Positions 39,912-50,596 of a DNA stretch of 64,000 nucleotides are shown here, one piece after another. Every line of letters begins with the position of its first letter. Positions within the stretch are counted from its first letter, which is position 1. Under the pieces are notes generated by a model. It worked only from the letters and a program-made list of their open reading frames with translations. It had not been told where the DNA came from and made no database searches. Both the position numbers and the translations under genes were made by a program. Origin of the DNA: Thermobifida cellulosilytica TB100 (GTDB lineage: Bacteria; Actinomycetota; Actinomycetes; Streptosporangiales; Streptosporangiaceae); contig NZ_KQ950181.1 of the NCBI RefSeq assembly GCF_001517975.1, positions 18,023 to 82,022 of the forward strand. The letters run 5' to 3'.

Positions 39912-41087
39912 TCAGCCCAGCGTGGCACCCACCTTCACGTATCCCTTGAGCAGGTCGCGTGCGATGGTGCGGCGCTGGATCTCGTCGGTCCCCTCGTAGA
40001 TGCGCAGCAGCCGCAGCTCCCGGTACCAGCGCTCGATGGGGAGTTCGCGGGTGTAGCCCATGCCCCCGTGGATCTGCAGCACCCGGTCGACGATCTCGTT
40101 GGCCTTCAGACCGCCGTACAGCTTGGCGATGGACTGGGCGTGCCGGGAGTCCCGGTTGTTGTCCACCTGCCAGGCGGCGTTGAGCACCAGCAGGCGCAGC
40201 GCCTCGATCTCCACCTGGGAGTCGGCGATCATCCACTGGATGGCCTGGCGCTCGGCGATCGGCTTGCCGAAGGTCTCGCGCGTGTTGGCGTAGTCGATGG
40301 CCATGGTCAGCAGCCGCTCGCAGGCGCCCAGGGCGCGCGCCGGAAGCAGGTAGCGGCCCCGGCCGATCCACTGCATCGCCAGCGCGAAGCCCTGGCCGAC
40401 CTCGCCGAGCACGTTGGACTCGGGCACCCGGACGTTGTCGAAGACCAGGGAGGCCGGACCCCACTCGCCCATGGTGGGGATGGGCTCGGAGCGCCATCCC
40501 GCCTCGCGGTCCACCAGGAAGCAGGTGACCCCGCCGTCGGCGCTCTTCTCCGGGTCGGTGACGGCGAACACCATCGCGAAGTCGGCCTCGTTGCCGCCGG
40601 TGATGAACGTCTTCTCCCCGTTGATCACCCAGTGGTCGCCGTCCTTGTGCGCCCGGGTGCGGATCGCCTTGGCGTCCGACCCCGCGCCCGGCTCGGTGAT
40701 GGCGAAGCAGGACCTGCGCTCCCCCGCGATCGTGGGCAGCAGGTAGCGCCGCTTCTGCTCCTCGTTGGCGTGGTAGAGGATGTTGTCGGCGCTGCCGCCG
40801 AAGCTGAACGGCACGAACGTGCGCCCCAGCTCGATCTCCACCAGTGCCGTGGTGACCGCGTCCAGCCCCATGCCCCCGTACTCGACGGGGGTCTGGATCC
40901 CCCAGAAGTCGGACTTCTTGGCGAGCTGGCGGAGGTCGTGCAGCTCCTGGGGGGTCAGCCCGTGCCCCTCACCGGTGCGCTCGCGGCGCAGCACCTCCTG
41001 TTCGAGCGGCATGAGCTCGCGCTCGACGAAGGTGCGCACCCAGTTGCGGATCTCCCGCTGTTCCTCGGTCAGTGCGAAGTCGACCAT
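39912..41087 (-). CDS. Acyl-CoA dehydrogenase
   Basis: A 391-residue FAD enzyme introducing the alpha-beta double bond in acyl-CoA. Flavin and substrate blocks are CFAITEPGAGSDAKAIRTRA, WVINGEKTFITGGNEADF and, at the C-terminus, LRIYEGTDEIQRRTIARDLL; the catalytic Glu is expected in IYEGTDE, as in related long-branched-chain types. QIHGGMGYTRELPIERWYRE is the conserved FAD-dimer loop. It lies 5 nt after an acyl-CoA ligase gene on the same strand, so both likely degrade one fatty or branched acid under control of the divergent TetR regulator. Chain length is not predictable here. Confidence 0.92.
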   Translation of the reverse strand: MVDFALTEEQREIRNWVRTFVERELMPLEQEVLRRERTGEGHGLTPQELHDLRQLAKKSDFWGIQTPVEYGGMGLDAVTTALVEIELGRTFVPFSFGGSADNILYHANEEQKRRYLLPTIAGERRSCFAITEPGAGSDAKAIRTRAHKDGDHWVINGEKTFITGGNEADFAMVFAVTDPEKSADGGVTCFLVDREAGWRSEPIPTMGEWGPASLVFDNVRVPESNVLGEVGQGFALAMQWIGRGRYLLPARALGACERLLTMAIDYANTRETFGKPIAERQAIQWMIADSQVEIEALRLLVLNAAWQVDNNRDSRHAQSIAKLYGGLKANEIVDRVLQIHGGMGYTRELPIERWYRELRLLRIYEGTDEIQRRTIARDLLKGYVKVGATLG

Positions 41088-41092
41088 GTCCC

Positions 41093-42619
<1,527 letters not shown>

Positions 42620-42708
42620 GGGGGTGCTCCTTCGGTACGGCTGGCCCTCGGGTGCGGCGGGAGACACCGCAGACCGGGTGATGGGGAGTCGCACGTCACA
42701 TTTAATCT

Positions 42709-42717
42709 AACAGTGTT
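42709..42717. promoter_or_regulatory. Putative TetR operator in the divergent promoter
   Basis: AACAGTGTT is a perfect 9-bp palindrome in an AT-rich patch (42699-42725) between the divergent ligase and TetR genes; some outer positions (42705/42721, 42704/42722) are also symmetric. Location and composition suit an autoregulatory operator. Confidence 0.45.
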
Positions 42718-42838
42718 CGGTTTGTGAAGACCGACCGGGATGCCGTCCCGTCCTCGTTCCTGGCCGATACTTGAGGCGATCCGAGCTGAGCGCCCACACG
42801 GGGGAGCGCCGGTCACGAGGGGAAGGACGGGGTTTGCT

Positions 42839-43516
42839 GTGGCTCGACCCAGGACACCGCTGCTGAGTCGGATGCGCATCCAGGAGGCCGCGCTGGTCCT
42901 GGTCGACCGCGACGGCCTGGAGGGGCTGTCCATGCGCAAGCTCGCCCAGGAGCTCGGTGTCCAGGCCCCGTCGCTGTACAGCCACTACAGCACCAAGGAG
43001 GAGCTGCTCAACGACGTCGTCGACCGCATCACCGAAGGCATCGACGTCTCCGGCTTCAAGGACGGCGACTGGAAGCGCGGGCTCACCGTGTGGGCGCGCT
43101 CCTACCGCGACGCCCTGGCCGCCCACCCCAACATGGTCGCCTTCATCGCCTCCGGGCCGGGCCGCCGCGAAGAGGCGCTGCGCCGCGCCGACGCGATCCA
43201 CGGCGGCCTCGTCTCCGCGGGCTGGCCCGCCCGGCTGGCCACCATGATCGGCGCGTCCATCCGCTACCTGGTGGTCGGCGCCGCGATCAACTCCTTCGCC
43301 CGCGGCTTCGACGCCGACGCCCGCGTCTACCAGGACCGCTACCCGAACCTCTCGCAGGCCCACCGCCTGCCCGAACTCGCCGCCCGGATCGACCGCGACA
43401 GCTTCGAACTGGCCCTGAACGCGTTCCTCACCGGACTGGAGGCGCTCTACCCCCGGAAGAGGACCGACTCCGGGCCCGTCCCCCCGGGGCCGGACGGCGC
43501 CGACGGCGGGGAGTGA
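42839..43516 (+). CDS. TetR-family transcriptional regulator
   Basis: A 225-residue repressor. The N-terminal HTH reads RIQEAALVLVDRDGLEGLSMRKLAQELGVQAPSLYSHYSTKEELLNDV-type, the TetR signature. The rest is helical, with a ligand domain resembling TetR_C (PF02909). GTG at 42839 is the likely start, with GGGGAAGG upstream. It is divergent from an acyl-CoA ligase/dehydrogenase pair and probably senses their acyl-CoA substrate or product. The tail is Pro/Gly/Asp rich. Confidence 0.88.
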   Translation: MARPRTPLLSRMRIQEAALVLVDRDGLEGLSMRKLAQELGVQAPSLYSHYSTKEELLNDVVDRITEGIDVSGFKDGDWKRGLTVWARSYRDALAAHPNMVAFIASGPGRREEALRRADAIHGGLVSAGWPARLATMIGASIRYLVVGAAINSFARGFDADARVYQDRYPNLSQAHRLPELAARIDRDSFELALNAFLTGLEALYPRKRTDSGPVPPGPDGADGGE

Positions 43517-43597
43517 CGGCCGCCGGGCGGACCGGAAGCGGTCTCACCTGCTCCCGCCTCTCGGCACCGTCGCCTCCAGCGGTTACGCTCCAATACC

Positions 43598-44920
43598 ATG
43601 CGCCCCCTAGACACCAAAGCGATCCTGGAAGGTCGCACGCCCGGACGCCACTCCGTCGGGCTGATCGTCGGCATCGTGGTCAGCATCCTGTGCATGGTGC
43701 TGATGCTCGGCTACCTGCTGCTCAGCGGCTTCGCCGGGGCCGGGAGCGCGGGAGTGACCGCATTCCTGGTCAGCCTGGCCGCGGCCGTCATCCCCGTCGC
43801 CGTCCTGGTCCCCCTCATCCTGCTGCTGGACCGGCTGGAGCCGGAGCCGGCCTCGGTCCTGCTGTTCGCCTTCCTGTGGGGCGCCGGCGTGGCCGTGTTC
43901 TCCTCGTTCGTGCTCAACACCCTGGGCATGGAGCTGTACACCGTACCGGTGTTCGGAGAGGACCTGGGCGGCTACCTGAGCGCCGCCGTGGGGGCGCCGC
44001 TGGTGGAGGAGAGCGCCAAGGGGCTGGCCCTGCTGTTGCTGCTGTGGCGGCGCCGCAACGAGATCGACACGGCCACCGACGGCATCATCTACGCGGCCAT
44101 GGTCGCCACCGGCTTCGCCTTCGTGGAGAACGTCTCCTACTTCCTCGACGCCCTGTTCACCGAGGGGGCCGCCGGGTTCGCCCTCACCTTCGTGCTGCGC
44201 GGCGTCATCGCGCCGCTGGGCCACCCCCTCTACACCGCGATGACCGGGCTGGGGGTCGCCTACGCCGCCACCCACGCGGGCGGGGTGGGCCGCCTGTTCA
44301 TGCCGGTGCTCGGCTGGACCGGCGCGGTCGTGCTGCACGCGCTGTGGAACGGCTCCACCGCGTTCGGCTGGACCGGGCTGGGGGTGGTCTACGCGCTGCT
44401 GTTCTGCGTGCTGGTGGCGCTCATCGTGGTGGCAGTGCGCGACCGTCACCGCCAGGTCGCGGCCATCGCCACCTACCTGCCCCCCTACATCCCCACCGGC
44501 CTGGTCACCCCGGCGGACATCCAGATGCTCAGCACCATGGGGGGACGCAAGCGGGCACGCGCCTGGGCCCGGCACGCCGCCGGGAGCCGGGGACGCCGGG
44601 CGATGGAGGACTACCAGTTGGCCGCCACCGAACTCGCCCTGCTGCACCGGCGGCTGGACCGCGGCGTGGCGGTACCCGCCTGGTGGGAGCGGCGCGACGC
44701 CATCCTGGCGCTCATGCACATGGCCCGCGAGGCGTTCCTGGGCCGCGCCGCCCGTCCCGTGGCGCCCGCCTGGGCGCCGCAGCCCACCGACTCCGGGTTC
44801 CTGCGGCGGGCGGACTTCCAGCACGTCATCGCCCAGGCGCACGCCCAGCGCGGCGGCCTGCCGCAGCAGCCCCCCGTTACGGGGTCGCAGCAGGGGCCGC
44901 CGCAGCGGCCCGGCTGGTGA
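43598..44920 (+). CDS. PrsW-family intramembrane metalloprotease
   Basis: A 440-residue membrane protein with about eight helices in the first 280 residues. It carries the PrsW motifs (PF13367): EESAKGLALLLLLWRR (glutamyl motif), GFAFVENVSYFLDA and LGHPLYTAMTGLGVAYA with metal-binding His. B. subtilis PrsW cuts the anti-sigma factor RsiW; actinobacterial homologues are inferred proteases with unknown targets. The C-terminal 150 residues are soluble and Arg/Ala-rich. Its last 44 nt overlap the 3' end of convergent ctaA. Confidence 0.87.
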   Translation: MRPLDTKAILEGRTPGRHSVGLIVGIVVSILCMVLMLGYLLLSGFAGAGSAGVTAFLVSLAAAVIPVAVLVPLILLLDRLEPEPASVLLFAFLWGAGVAVFSSFVLNTLGMELYTVPVFGEDLGGYLSAAVGAPLVEESAKGLALLLLLWRRRNEIDTATDGIIYAAMVATGFAFVENVSYFLDALFTEGAAGFALTFVLRGVIAPLGHPLYTAMTGLGVAYAATHAGGVGRLFMPVLGWTGAVVLHALWNGSTAFGWTGLGVVYALLFCVLVALIVVAVRDRHRQVAAIATYLPPYIPTGLVTPADIQMLSTMGGRKRARAWARHAAGSRGRRAMEDYQLAATELALLHRRLDRGVAVPAWWERRDAILALMHMAREAFLGRAARPVAPAWAPQPTDSGFLRRADFQHVIAQAHAQRGGLPQQPPVTGSQQGPPQRPGW

Positions 44921-45932
44921 CGGCCACCCGCTCGGCGGTGGCGTAGTACAGCCGCAGGATCGCCGTCCAGGTCAGCAGCGAACCCAGCACGTGCAGCACG
45001 ACCATCCAGGCGGGCAGGCCCAGCAGGTACTGTGCGTAGCCGAGCGCGCCCTGGGCGAGCAGCACGGCCAGCAGCAGCCACGCCTGGACGCGCACCGGGC
45101 GGGGCGCCGCCGAGCGCAGCGCCATGACGAGCACCGCCACGGTCAGCGCGGTGGTGAGCCACGCCAGGAGCGAGTGGACGCGGGTCACCGACTCCAGGGG
45201 GAAGTCCCAGCGGGGAGCGGCGGCGTCGCCGCCGTGCGGACCGGTTCCGGTGACCACGACACCGGCGACGATGAGGACCAGGCCCACCGGCACCAGCGCG
45301 GTGGCGGTCAGGCGCAGCAGCGGCCCCACGGTGGGCCGCAGCCTCCCCTGCGGCTCGCGGCAGCGCACGTAGTAGGCCATCGTGAGGATCACCACGAGGA
45401 CCGACAGCACGAAGTGCGCGCCCACCGAGGCCGGGTGCAGGTCGCTCCAGACCGTGATGCCGCCGACGACCGCCTGGCCGAACACGCCGACCGGCACCAG
45501 GGCGGCCATGACGAGCAGGTCGCGCCTGCGCGGCCGCATGCGCACCGTCGCCACCAGCACGATCACTCCGACGGCGAGCACCAGGAACGTCAGGGTGCGG
45601 TTGCCGAACTCGATGGCCGCGTGGAACGCCGAGTGGCCGGTGCCCACCGGCACGAAGCTCTCCGGGGTGCACTTGGGCCACTCCGAGCAGCCCAGTCCCG
45701 AGGAGGTGACGCGCACCGTCGCCCCGGTCACCGCGATCCCGGAGTTGACGACGACGTTGCCCAGCGCCCACCAGCGCAGCGACGCGGTCGTGGGATGCCA
45801 GATCGTGCGGGCCAACAGCGCCAGCGCCACCACGCCGACGACGCAGAACGCCACCTGCCACGCCCACAGCGGCAGGTTCAGGATCGTGATGTCGTCCGCC
45901 GCGAGCGCGACAGACCGGGGAGAGGCTGTCAT
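44877..45932 (-). CDS. ctaA: Heme A synthase (CtaA/COX15)
   Basis: Oxidises the heme O methyl group to the formyl group of heme A, serving aa3-type cytochrome oxidase. The 351-residue protein has eight helices. Conserved sites are GNVVVNSGIAVTGATVRVTSSGLGCSEWPKC (Cys pair with the GLGCPxWPxC-type motif), FHAAIEFGNRTLTF (heme His), HPASVGAHFVLS and RVHSLLAWLT. Start is ATG. It is convergent with the PrsW gene with a 44-nt overlap of the coding ends. ctaB lies in the same window. Confidence 0.94.
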   Translation of the reverse strand: MTASPRSVALAADDITILNLPLWAWQVAFCVVGVVALALLARTIWHPTTASLRWWALGNVVVNSGIAVTGATVRVTSSGLGCSEWPKCTPESFVPVGTGHSAFHAAIEFGNRTLTFLVLAVGVIVLVATVRMRPRRRDLLVMAALVPVGVFGQAVVGGITVWSDLHPASVGAHFVLSVLVVILTMAYYVRCREPQGRLRPTVGPLLRLTATALVPVGLVLIVAGVVVTGTGPHGGDAAAPRWDFPLESVTRVHSLLAWLTTALTVAVLVMALRSAAPRPVRVQAWLLLAVLLAQGALGYAQYLLGLPAWMVVLHVLGSLLTWTAILRLYYATAERVAVTSRAAAAAPAATP

Positions 45933-46010
45933 ACGACAGATCGTAGTAGAGGGCCGGCGAGGCTTCGGCCGGGGTCCGTACCAGCGGTGAGCTGCTGCGA
46001 CACGGGACCC

Positions 46011-46057
46011 CTCGGGCGGGCTCAGGCCCGCGCGGAGCGGGTCGCGCCCACGCTGGC
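46011..46057. repeat. 47-bp direct repeat, copy 1 (distal)
   Basis: Identical base for base to 47230-47276. It reproduces the last 36 bp of the EamA transporter gene plus 11 bp of its downstream flank, but here without the rest of the gene, 79 nt upstream of the ctaA start. Together the two copies enclose the toxin-antitoxin pair. This is the layout of attachment sites left by an element inserted at a gene's 3' end. Confidence 0.9.
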
Positions 46058-46115
46058 CTCGGGGCCTGGGCAGGGGGCGTCGGCAGCTGAGGAGGCGGAA
46101 AGGTGACGCACGCTG

Positions 46116-46152
46116 TTGCGTTTACTTCGTCTGTTTCGGATAATGCGTTTAC
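46116..46152 (+). promoter_or_regulatory. Promoter and repeats of the toxin-antitoxin pair
   Basis: TTGCGT (46116-46121), a 17-nt spacer and GATAAT (46139-46144) form a good -35/-10 pair. The 9-bp repeat TGCGTTTAC occurs twice, at 46117-46125 on the -35 box and at 46144-46152 just after the -10 box. These direct repeats are likely the autoregulatory operator of the antitoxin. Confidence 0.6.
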
Positions 46153-46190
46153 AGGGGATGGTTGGTCACCTGATCGGGTGAGGAGGAAGC

Positions 46191-46640
46191 ATGGTCGCGC
46201 TGTCGTCCCGCCCCGGAGCGGATGACGTACGAATCGCTCGGAACGCCCTGCCCCGTGTCCGCCGGTATCTGCAGGACCATCCGGAGAATCCGTCGATCGT
46301 TCCGGTTGTCGTCGAGGACGACGGTGAGAAGTTGGTCCTGCCCCGTGCGGCGCTGGAACTGCTGGCCGGGGTGCTCGCTCACATGGCGGCCGGACGGGGG
46401 GTCTCCATCGTTCCCGCACACGCCGAGTTGACCACCCAGGAGGCGGCAGACCTGCTGAACGTTTCGCGGCCGCACCTCATCGGTCTGCTCAACGCCGGAG
46501 AGATCGAGTACCGGAAGGTGGGGACACATCGTCGGGTGCGGGCCGACTCCCTGTTGGACTACATGCGCCGTGACGACCAACGGAGACGCGAGGCCGCTGA
46601 CGAGCTGTCGGCCTTGAACAGGGAGTTGGGGCTCGACTGA
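46191..46640 (+). CDS. HTH (excisionase-type) antitoxin
   Basis: A 149-residue protein with a helix-turn-helix of the excisionase/MerR-like HTH_17 type in the second half (ELTTQEAADLLNVSRPHLIGLLNAGEIEYRKVGTHRRVR). The first half (residues 1-75) is probably oligomerisation and the C-terminal tail probably wraps the toxin. It is followed 1 nt later by a PIN-domain gene, the standard antitoxin-toxin order. The start ATG has AGGAGG 6 nt upstream. Codon use is visibly less GC-rich than in neighbouring genes, and the pair sits between 47-bp direct repeats, so it is likely acquired. Confidence 0.85.
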   Translation: MVALSSRPGADDVRIARNALPRVRRYLQDHPENPSIVPVVVEDDGEKLVLPRAALELLAGVLAHMAAGRGVSIVPAHAELTTQEAADLLNVSRPHLIGLLNAGEIEYRKVGTHRRVRADSLLDYMRRDDQRRREAADELSALNRELGLD

Positions 46641-46641
46641 C

Positions 46642-47196
46642 ATGGCCTTCGTCGTGGTCTACGACGCCAGCGTCCTCTATCCGAGCACACTGCGTGATCT
46701 TCTCATCAGAGTGGCTCAAGCCGGTCTCGTCCAAGCCAAGTGGACTCACCAGATCCTCGACGAGGTCTTCAGGAACCTTCGGAGAGACAGACCGGACATC
46801 CCGCCGGAGGCACTCGATCGCACGCGTACACTCATGCTCGCCGCGGTCCGGGACTGCCTTGTCACCGGCTACGAGCCACTGATCGAGTCACTGCAGCTTC
46901 CCGATTCCGATGACCGGCATGTTCTCGCTGCGGCGATCCGGGCACGTGCCCAGGTCATTGTCACGTCGAATCTCCGCGACTTCCCTCGGTCTGTACTGGC
47001 GGACTGGGACATTGAGGCCAAGAGCCCCGACGACTTCGTCGTCGACCAGATCCACCTGGACCGGAAAGTCGTCTGGTCCTGTGCCCAGCAGATCGCTGAC
47101 TCCTGGCGCAATCCCCCCGGAACCGTCGGTGACGTCCTGTCCCGCCTCGAACGCAGCGGACTGGTCCAGGCCGTCGCGGAACTCCGTTCGGAATAG
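46642..47196 (+). CDS. PIN-domain toxin (VapC-like ribonuclease)
   Basis: A 184-residue PIN-domain protein, predicted Mg2+-dependent endoribonuclease. The acidic residues fit: Asp in VVYDASVLYPS (residue 8), Glu in QILDEVFRNL, Asp residues in LPDSDDRHVLAAAIRARA and Asn/Asp in VTSNLRDFP. It is longer than classical VapC (about 130 residues) owing to a C-terminal extension after residue 130, a feature of PIN proteins that pair with HTH_17 antitoxins. Toxicity is inferred from family and gene pairing only. Confidence 0.85.
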   Translation: MAFVVVYDASVLYPSTLRDLLIRVAQAGLVQAKWTHQILDEVFRNLRRDRPDIPPEALDRTRTLMLAAVRDCLVTGYEPLIESLQLPDSDDRHVLAAAIRARAQVIVTSNLRDFPRSVLADWDIEAKSPDDFVVDQIHLDRKVVWSCAQQIADSWRNPPGTVGDVLSRLERSGLVQAVAELRSE

Positions 47197-47229
47197 GGGC
47201 TGCCCCGCCGCTGTCGGAAGGGCCACGGA

Positions 47230-47276
47230 CTCGGGCGGGCTCAGGCCCGCGCGGAGCGGGTCGCGCCCACGCTGGC
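47230..47276. repeat. 47-bp direct repeat, copy 2 (gene-proximal)
   Basis: Identical to 46011-46057. It covers the last 36 bp of the EamA gene (stop at 47241-47243 on the minus strand) and 11 bp beyond. Because the gene remains intact, insertion at this site would be harmless, as for many site-specific integrations. Confidence 0.9.
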
Positions 47277-48143
47277 GGCGACCACGCAGGCCACCGCGGC
47301 CCACTGGGCGGCGGTGAGGAACTCGCCCAGCACCACCAGGCCCACCAGCGCGGCGGCGGCCGGTTCCAGGCTCATCAGGATGCCGAACACCCGCGGCGGG
47401 ATGCGGCGCAGCGCCCGCAACTCCAGGGAGTAGGGGATCGTCGAGGACAGCAGACCCACGACCAGCCCGAACAGCAGCACCTTCGGTTCGAGCAGGTCCG
47501 CGCCCCCCTGGCCGATCCCGATCGGGGCGATCAGCAGCGCGCCGACCACGGAGGCCGCGGTCAGTCCGGAGGCGCCGGGGAAGCGGCGGCCGGTGGCCGC
47601 GCTGAGCAGGATGTAGGCGGCCCAGGCAGCCCCCGCCAGCACCGCGAACGCCGCCCCCGCGAGGGTCACCCCGCCCTCGCCCCAGCCCAGCAGCGCCACT
47701 CCCGTCCCGGCCAGCGCCACCCACACCAGGTCGCTCCAGCGGCGCGACCCGGCCACCGCCACCGCCAGCGGCCCCAGGAACTCGATGGTCACCGCCACGC
47801 CCAGGGGGATGCGGGCGAACGACTCGTAGATGGCGTAGTTCATGGTGGCCAGCGACGCCCCGAAGCCGACCGCCACCAGCCAGTCGGAGCGGCTGCGGCC
47901 GCGCAGCGCGGGCCGGGCGAGAGCCAGCAGCACCAGGGCGGAGGCGAGCAGGCGCAGCCAGACCACGGCGCCGGGCGGCAGCACCGCGAACAGGTTCTTG
48001 GCCACGCCCGCGCCGAGCTGCACCGACAGGATGCTCACGCCGACCAGCCAGGTCGGGGGGACGGCACCGCCCGCGGTGCGGGCCAGCGCCGCGGTACGGG
48101 CGAGCGGCCCCGGCGCGGAACGTCGAAGGGAGTCGCCGGTCAT
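47241..48143 (-). CDS. EamA-family (RhtA-like) exporter
   Basis: A 300-residue drug/metabolite transporter with ten predicted helices in two EamA repeats. [30 protein letters not shown] is typical of the RhtA-type threonine/homoserine exporters, and [36 protein letters not shown] closes the second repeat. Substrate is uncertain. Its 3' end is one copy of the 47-bp direct repeat. It is divergent from arcA, 134 nt away. Confidence 0.87.
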   Translation of the reverse strand: MTGDSLRRSAPGPLARTAALARTAGGAVPPTWLVGVSILSVQLGAGVAKNLFAVLPPGAVVWLRLLASALVLLALARPALRGRSRSDWLVAVGFGASLATMNYAIYESFARIPLGVAVTIEFLGPLAVAVAGSRRWSDLVWVALAGTGVALLGWGEGGVTLAGAAFAVLAGAAWAAYILLSAATGRRFPGASGLTAASVVGALLIAPIGIGQGGADLLEPKVLLFGLVVGLLSSTIPYSLELRALRRIPPRVFGILMSLEPAAAALVGLVVLGEFLTAAQWAAVACVVAASVGATRSARA

Positions 48144-48277
48144 CCAGTCATCCTACGAGGGCGGGGGCGGGAGTGGGGGAAGGGACTGGAGGGAAGGCAT
48201 TCGGTGCGTGGTCGAATCGCGTCGTGTGGTCCGGAACGCCGGCGACGGCCCGAGATCCGGACGGTGAGGAGGCAGTC

Positions 48278-49498
48278 GTGGCTTTCCGTGTCGACTCCGA
48301 GATCGGCCGCCTGCGCCAGGTCCTGGTGCACCGGCCGGACCTGGAACTGCAGCGTCTGACCCCGAGGAACAAGGACGCGCTCCTCTTCGACGACGTGCTG
48401 TGGGTGGAGCGCGCCCGGGAGGAGCACGACCTGTTCGTCCAGCACCTGCGCGACCGGGGCGTGACCGTGCACGTGTTCGGCGATCTGCTGGAGGAGACCC
48501 TGCGCGTGCCCGAGGCCGAGACCTTCATCCTCGACCACGTGCTGGACGAGCGCTTCTACGGCCCCATGGCCCTGGACGCCATCCGCGACTGCCTGGACGC
48601 GATGGACGCCGCCGAGCTGCGCCACTTCCTCGTCGGCGGCATCACCAAGCGGGAGCTGCTGGACCGGGTCCCCGAACCCCGGTCGGTGTGGTTCCACACC
48701 CTCGACCTGGACGCGTTCGTGCTGCCGCCGCTGCCCAACCTCATCTTCACCCGCGACACCTCGAGCTGGATCGGCCGCGGGGTGTCCATCAACGTCATGC
48801 GCAGACGCGCCCGCATGCGCGAGACCACCCTCTACGAGGCGGTCTACCGGTGGCACCCGATGTTCGCCGAGGCCGACTTCGAGGTGTGGAACCCGGGGGT
48901 GGCCTGGGCCCCCGCCACCATCGAGGGCGGCGACGTCATGCCGGTGGGCAACGGCTCGGTGCTGGTCGGGCTGAGCGAGCGCACCCGGCCCCAGGCGGTG
49001 GAGCTGCTCGCGCGGGAGCTGTTCGCCCGCGGCGGCGCCCGGCGCATCCTGGGCATCTGGATGCCCAAGGCGCGTGCCGTCATGCACCTGGACACCGTCA
49101 TGACCAACGTGGACCACGGGGTCTTCACCAAGTACGCGGGGCTGGGCATGCTGCCCTCCTACACGATCGAGCCGGGCGACAGCGACAAGGAGCTGAAGAT
49201 CACCGACCACGCGCCCGAGGACATGCACCGCGCCATCGCCGCCGCGGTGGGGGTCGACGACATCAAGGTGCTCACCCCCACCCAGGACGTCTTCTCCTCC
49301 GAGCGCGAGCAGTGGGACGACGGCTGCAACGTCTTCGCGCTGGAGCCGGGCGTGGTGCTGGCCTACGAGCGCAACGTCTCCTCCAACGCCTACCTGCGGG
49401 CCAACGGCGTCGAGGTCATCACCACCCCGGGCAACGAACTGGGCCGCGGGCGCGGCGGGCCGCACTGCATGACCTGCCCGCTGGAGCGGGACGGCTGA
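48278..49498 (+). CDS. arcA: Arginine deiminase
   Basis: Hydrolyses arginine to citrulline and ammonia. The 406-residue protein starts [22 protein letters not shown] and has the guanidine-binding [42 protein letters not shown] (catalytic Asp/Glu region), [12 protein letters not shown] (catalytic His) and the nucleophile Cys in [19 protein letters not shown] at 48278 has AGGAGG 6-7 nt upstream and replaces a longer open frame. The next gene is an ornithine carbamoyltransferase, so the two form most of the arginine deiminase pathway; carbamate kinase is not in the window. Confidence 0.95.
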   Translation: MAFRVDSEIGRLRQVLVHRPDLELQRLTPRNKDALLFDDVLWVERAREEHDLFVQHLRDRGVTVHVFGDLLEETLRVPEAETFILDHVLDERFYGPMALDAIRDCLDAMDAAELRHFLVGGITKRELLDRVPEPRSVWFHTLDLDAFVLPPLPNLIFTRDTSSWIGRGVSINVMRRRARMRETTLYEAVYRWHPMFAEADFEVWNPGVAWAPATIEGGDVMPVGNGSVLVGLSERTRPQAVELLARELFARGGARRILGIWMPKARAVMHLDTVMTNVDHGVFTKYAGLGMLPSYTIEPGDSDKELKITDHAPEDMHRAIAAAVGVDDIKVLTPTQDVFSSEREQWDDGCNVFALEPGVVLAYERNVSSNAYLRANGVEVITTPGNELGRGRGGPHCMTCPLERDG

Positions 49499-49585
49499 GC
49501 ACCGCCTCCGCACTCCGAATGAGTATTCGGTACGATGAATATCTTTCCGGCAGTGTTGGTGTGACGGACAGGAGAGCCAGCCGCG

Positions 49586-50587
49586 ATGGCGTTCAACCTG
49601 CGCAACCGCAGTTTCGTCAAGGAACTCGACTTCACCCCCCAGGAACTGGTGTTTCTGATCAGGCTGGCAGCCGACCTGAAGGCCGCCAAGTACGCGGGGA
49701 CCGAGCAGCCACGGCTCAGGGGCAAGAACATCGCCCTGATCTTCGAGAAGACCTCCACCCGGACCCGGTGCGCCTTCGAGGTGGCCGCCCACGACCAGGG
49801 CGCCCACGTCACCTACCTGGACCCGGCGGGATCGCAGATCGGCCACAAGGAGTCCATCAAGGACACCGCCCGCGTCCTGGGGCGGATGTTCGACGGCATC
49901 GAGTACCGCGGCTCCAGCCAGGAGCTGGTGGAGGAGCTCGCCGAGTACGCGGGCGTGCCGGTGTGGAACGGCCTCACCGACGAGTGGCACCCCACCCAGA
50001 TGCTCGCCGACTTCCTCACCATCACCGAGCACACCGACAAGCCGCTGCGCGAGGTCACCCTCGCCTACATGGGCGACGCCCGCAACAACCTCGGCAACTC
50101 CCTGACCGTCACCGGGGCCATGCTCGGCCTGGACGTGCGCATGGTCGCCCCCCGCGAACTGTGGCCCGACGAGGAGAGGGTGGCCGCGCCCGCCCGCGCG
50201 ATCGCCGAGACCACCGGGGGCCGCGTCACCTTCACCGAGGACGTGGCCGAGGGCCTGGCCGGGGCCGACTTCGTCTACACCGACGTGTGGGTGTCGATGG
50301 GCGAGCCCGCCGAGGTGTGGGACGAGCGCATCCGCCAGCTCCTGCCCTACCAGGTCAACGCCGAGGCGCTCAAGGCCACCGGCAACCCCGACGTCAAGTT
50401 CCTGCACTGCCTGCCCGCCTTCCACGACCTGGGCACCCAGGTCGCCCGCGACATCCACGCCCGCACCGGACTGAGCGAGCTGGAGGTCACCGACGAGGTG
50501 TTCGAGTCGCCCGCCTCCGTGGTCTTCGACCAGGCCGAGAACCGGATGCACACGATCAAGGCGCTCATGGTCGCCACGCTGGGCTGA
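49586..50587 (+). CDS. Ornithine carbamoyltransferase (probably catabolic ArcB)
   Basis: Interconverts ornithine plus carbamoyl phosphate and citrulline. The 333-residue protein has the carbamoyl-phosphate loop [20 protein letters not shown], the [11 protein letters not shown] motif, [15 protein letters not shown] and the ornithine site [10 protein letters not shown]. Long length and location 87 nt after arcA favour the catabolic role, making ATP from citrulline through carbamoyl phosphate, but the sequence alone cannot exclude the biosynthetic ArgF. Upstream, TATTC (49524-49528) and GAATA (49537-49541) form a small inverted repeat. Confidence 0.9.
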   Translation: MAFNLRNRSFVKELDFTPQELVFLIRLAADLKAAKYAGTEQPRLRGKNIALIFEKTSTRTRCAFEVAAHDQGAHVTYLDPAGSQIGHKESIKDTARVLGRMFDGIEYRGSSQELVEELAEYAGVPVWNGLTDEWHPTQMLADFLTITEHTDKPLREVTLAYMGDARNNLGNSLTVTGAMLGLDVRMVAPRELWPDEERVAAPARAIAETTGGRVTFTEDVAEGLAGADFVYTDVWVSMGEPAEVWDERIRQLLPYQVNAEALKATGNPDVKFLHCLPAFHDLGTQVARDIHARTGLSELEVTDEVFESPASVVFDQAENRMHTIKALMVATLG

Positions 50588-50596
50588 GCCGCGACG

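Noticed and set aside
39688-39999. A 103-codon plus-strand frame (MVGKTRYLKK...)
   Set aside because: GGAGG is only 1-2 nt before the ATG, the second half is antisense to the acyl-CoA dehydrogenase and its terminator, and no family resemblance is seen.
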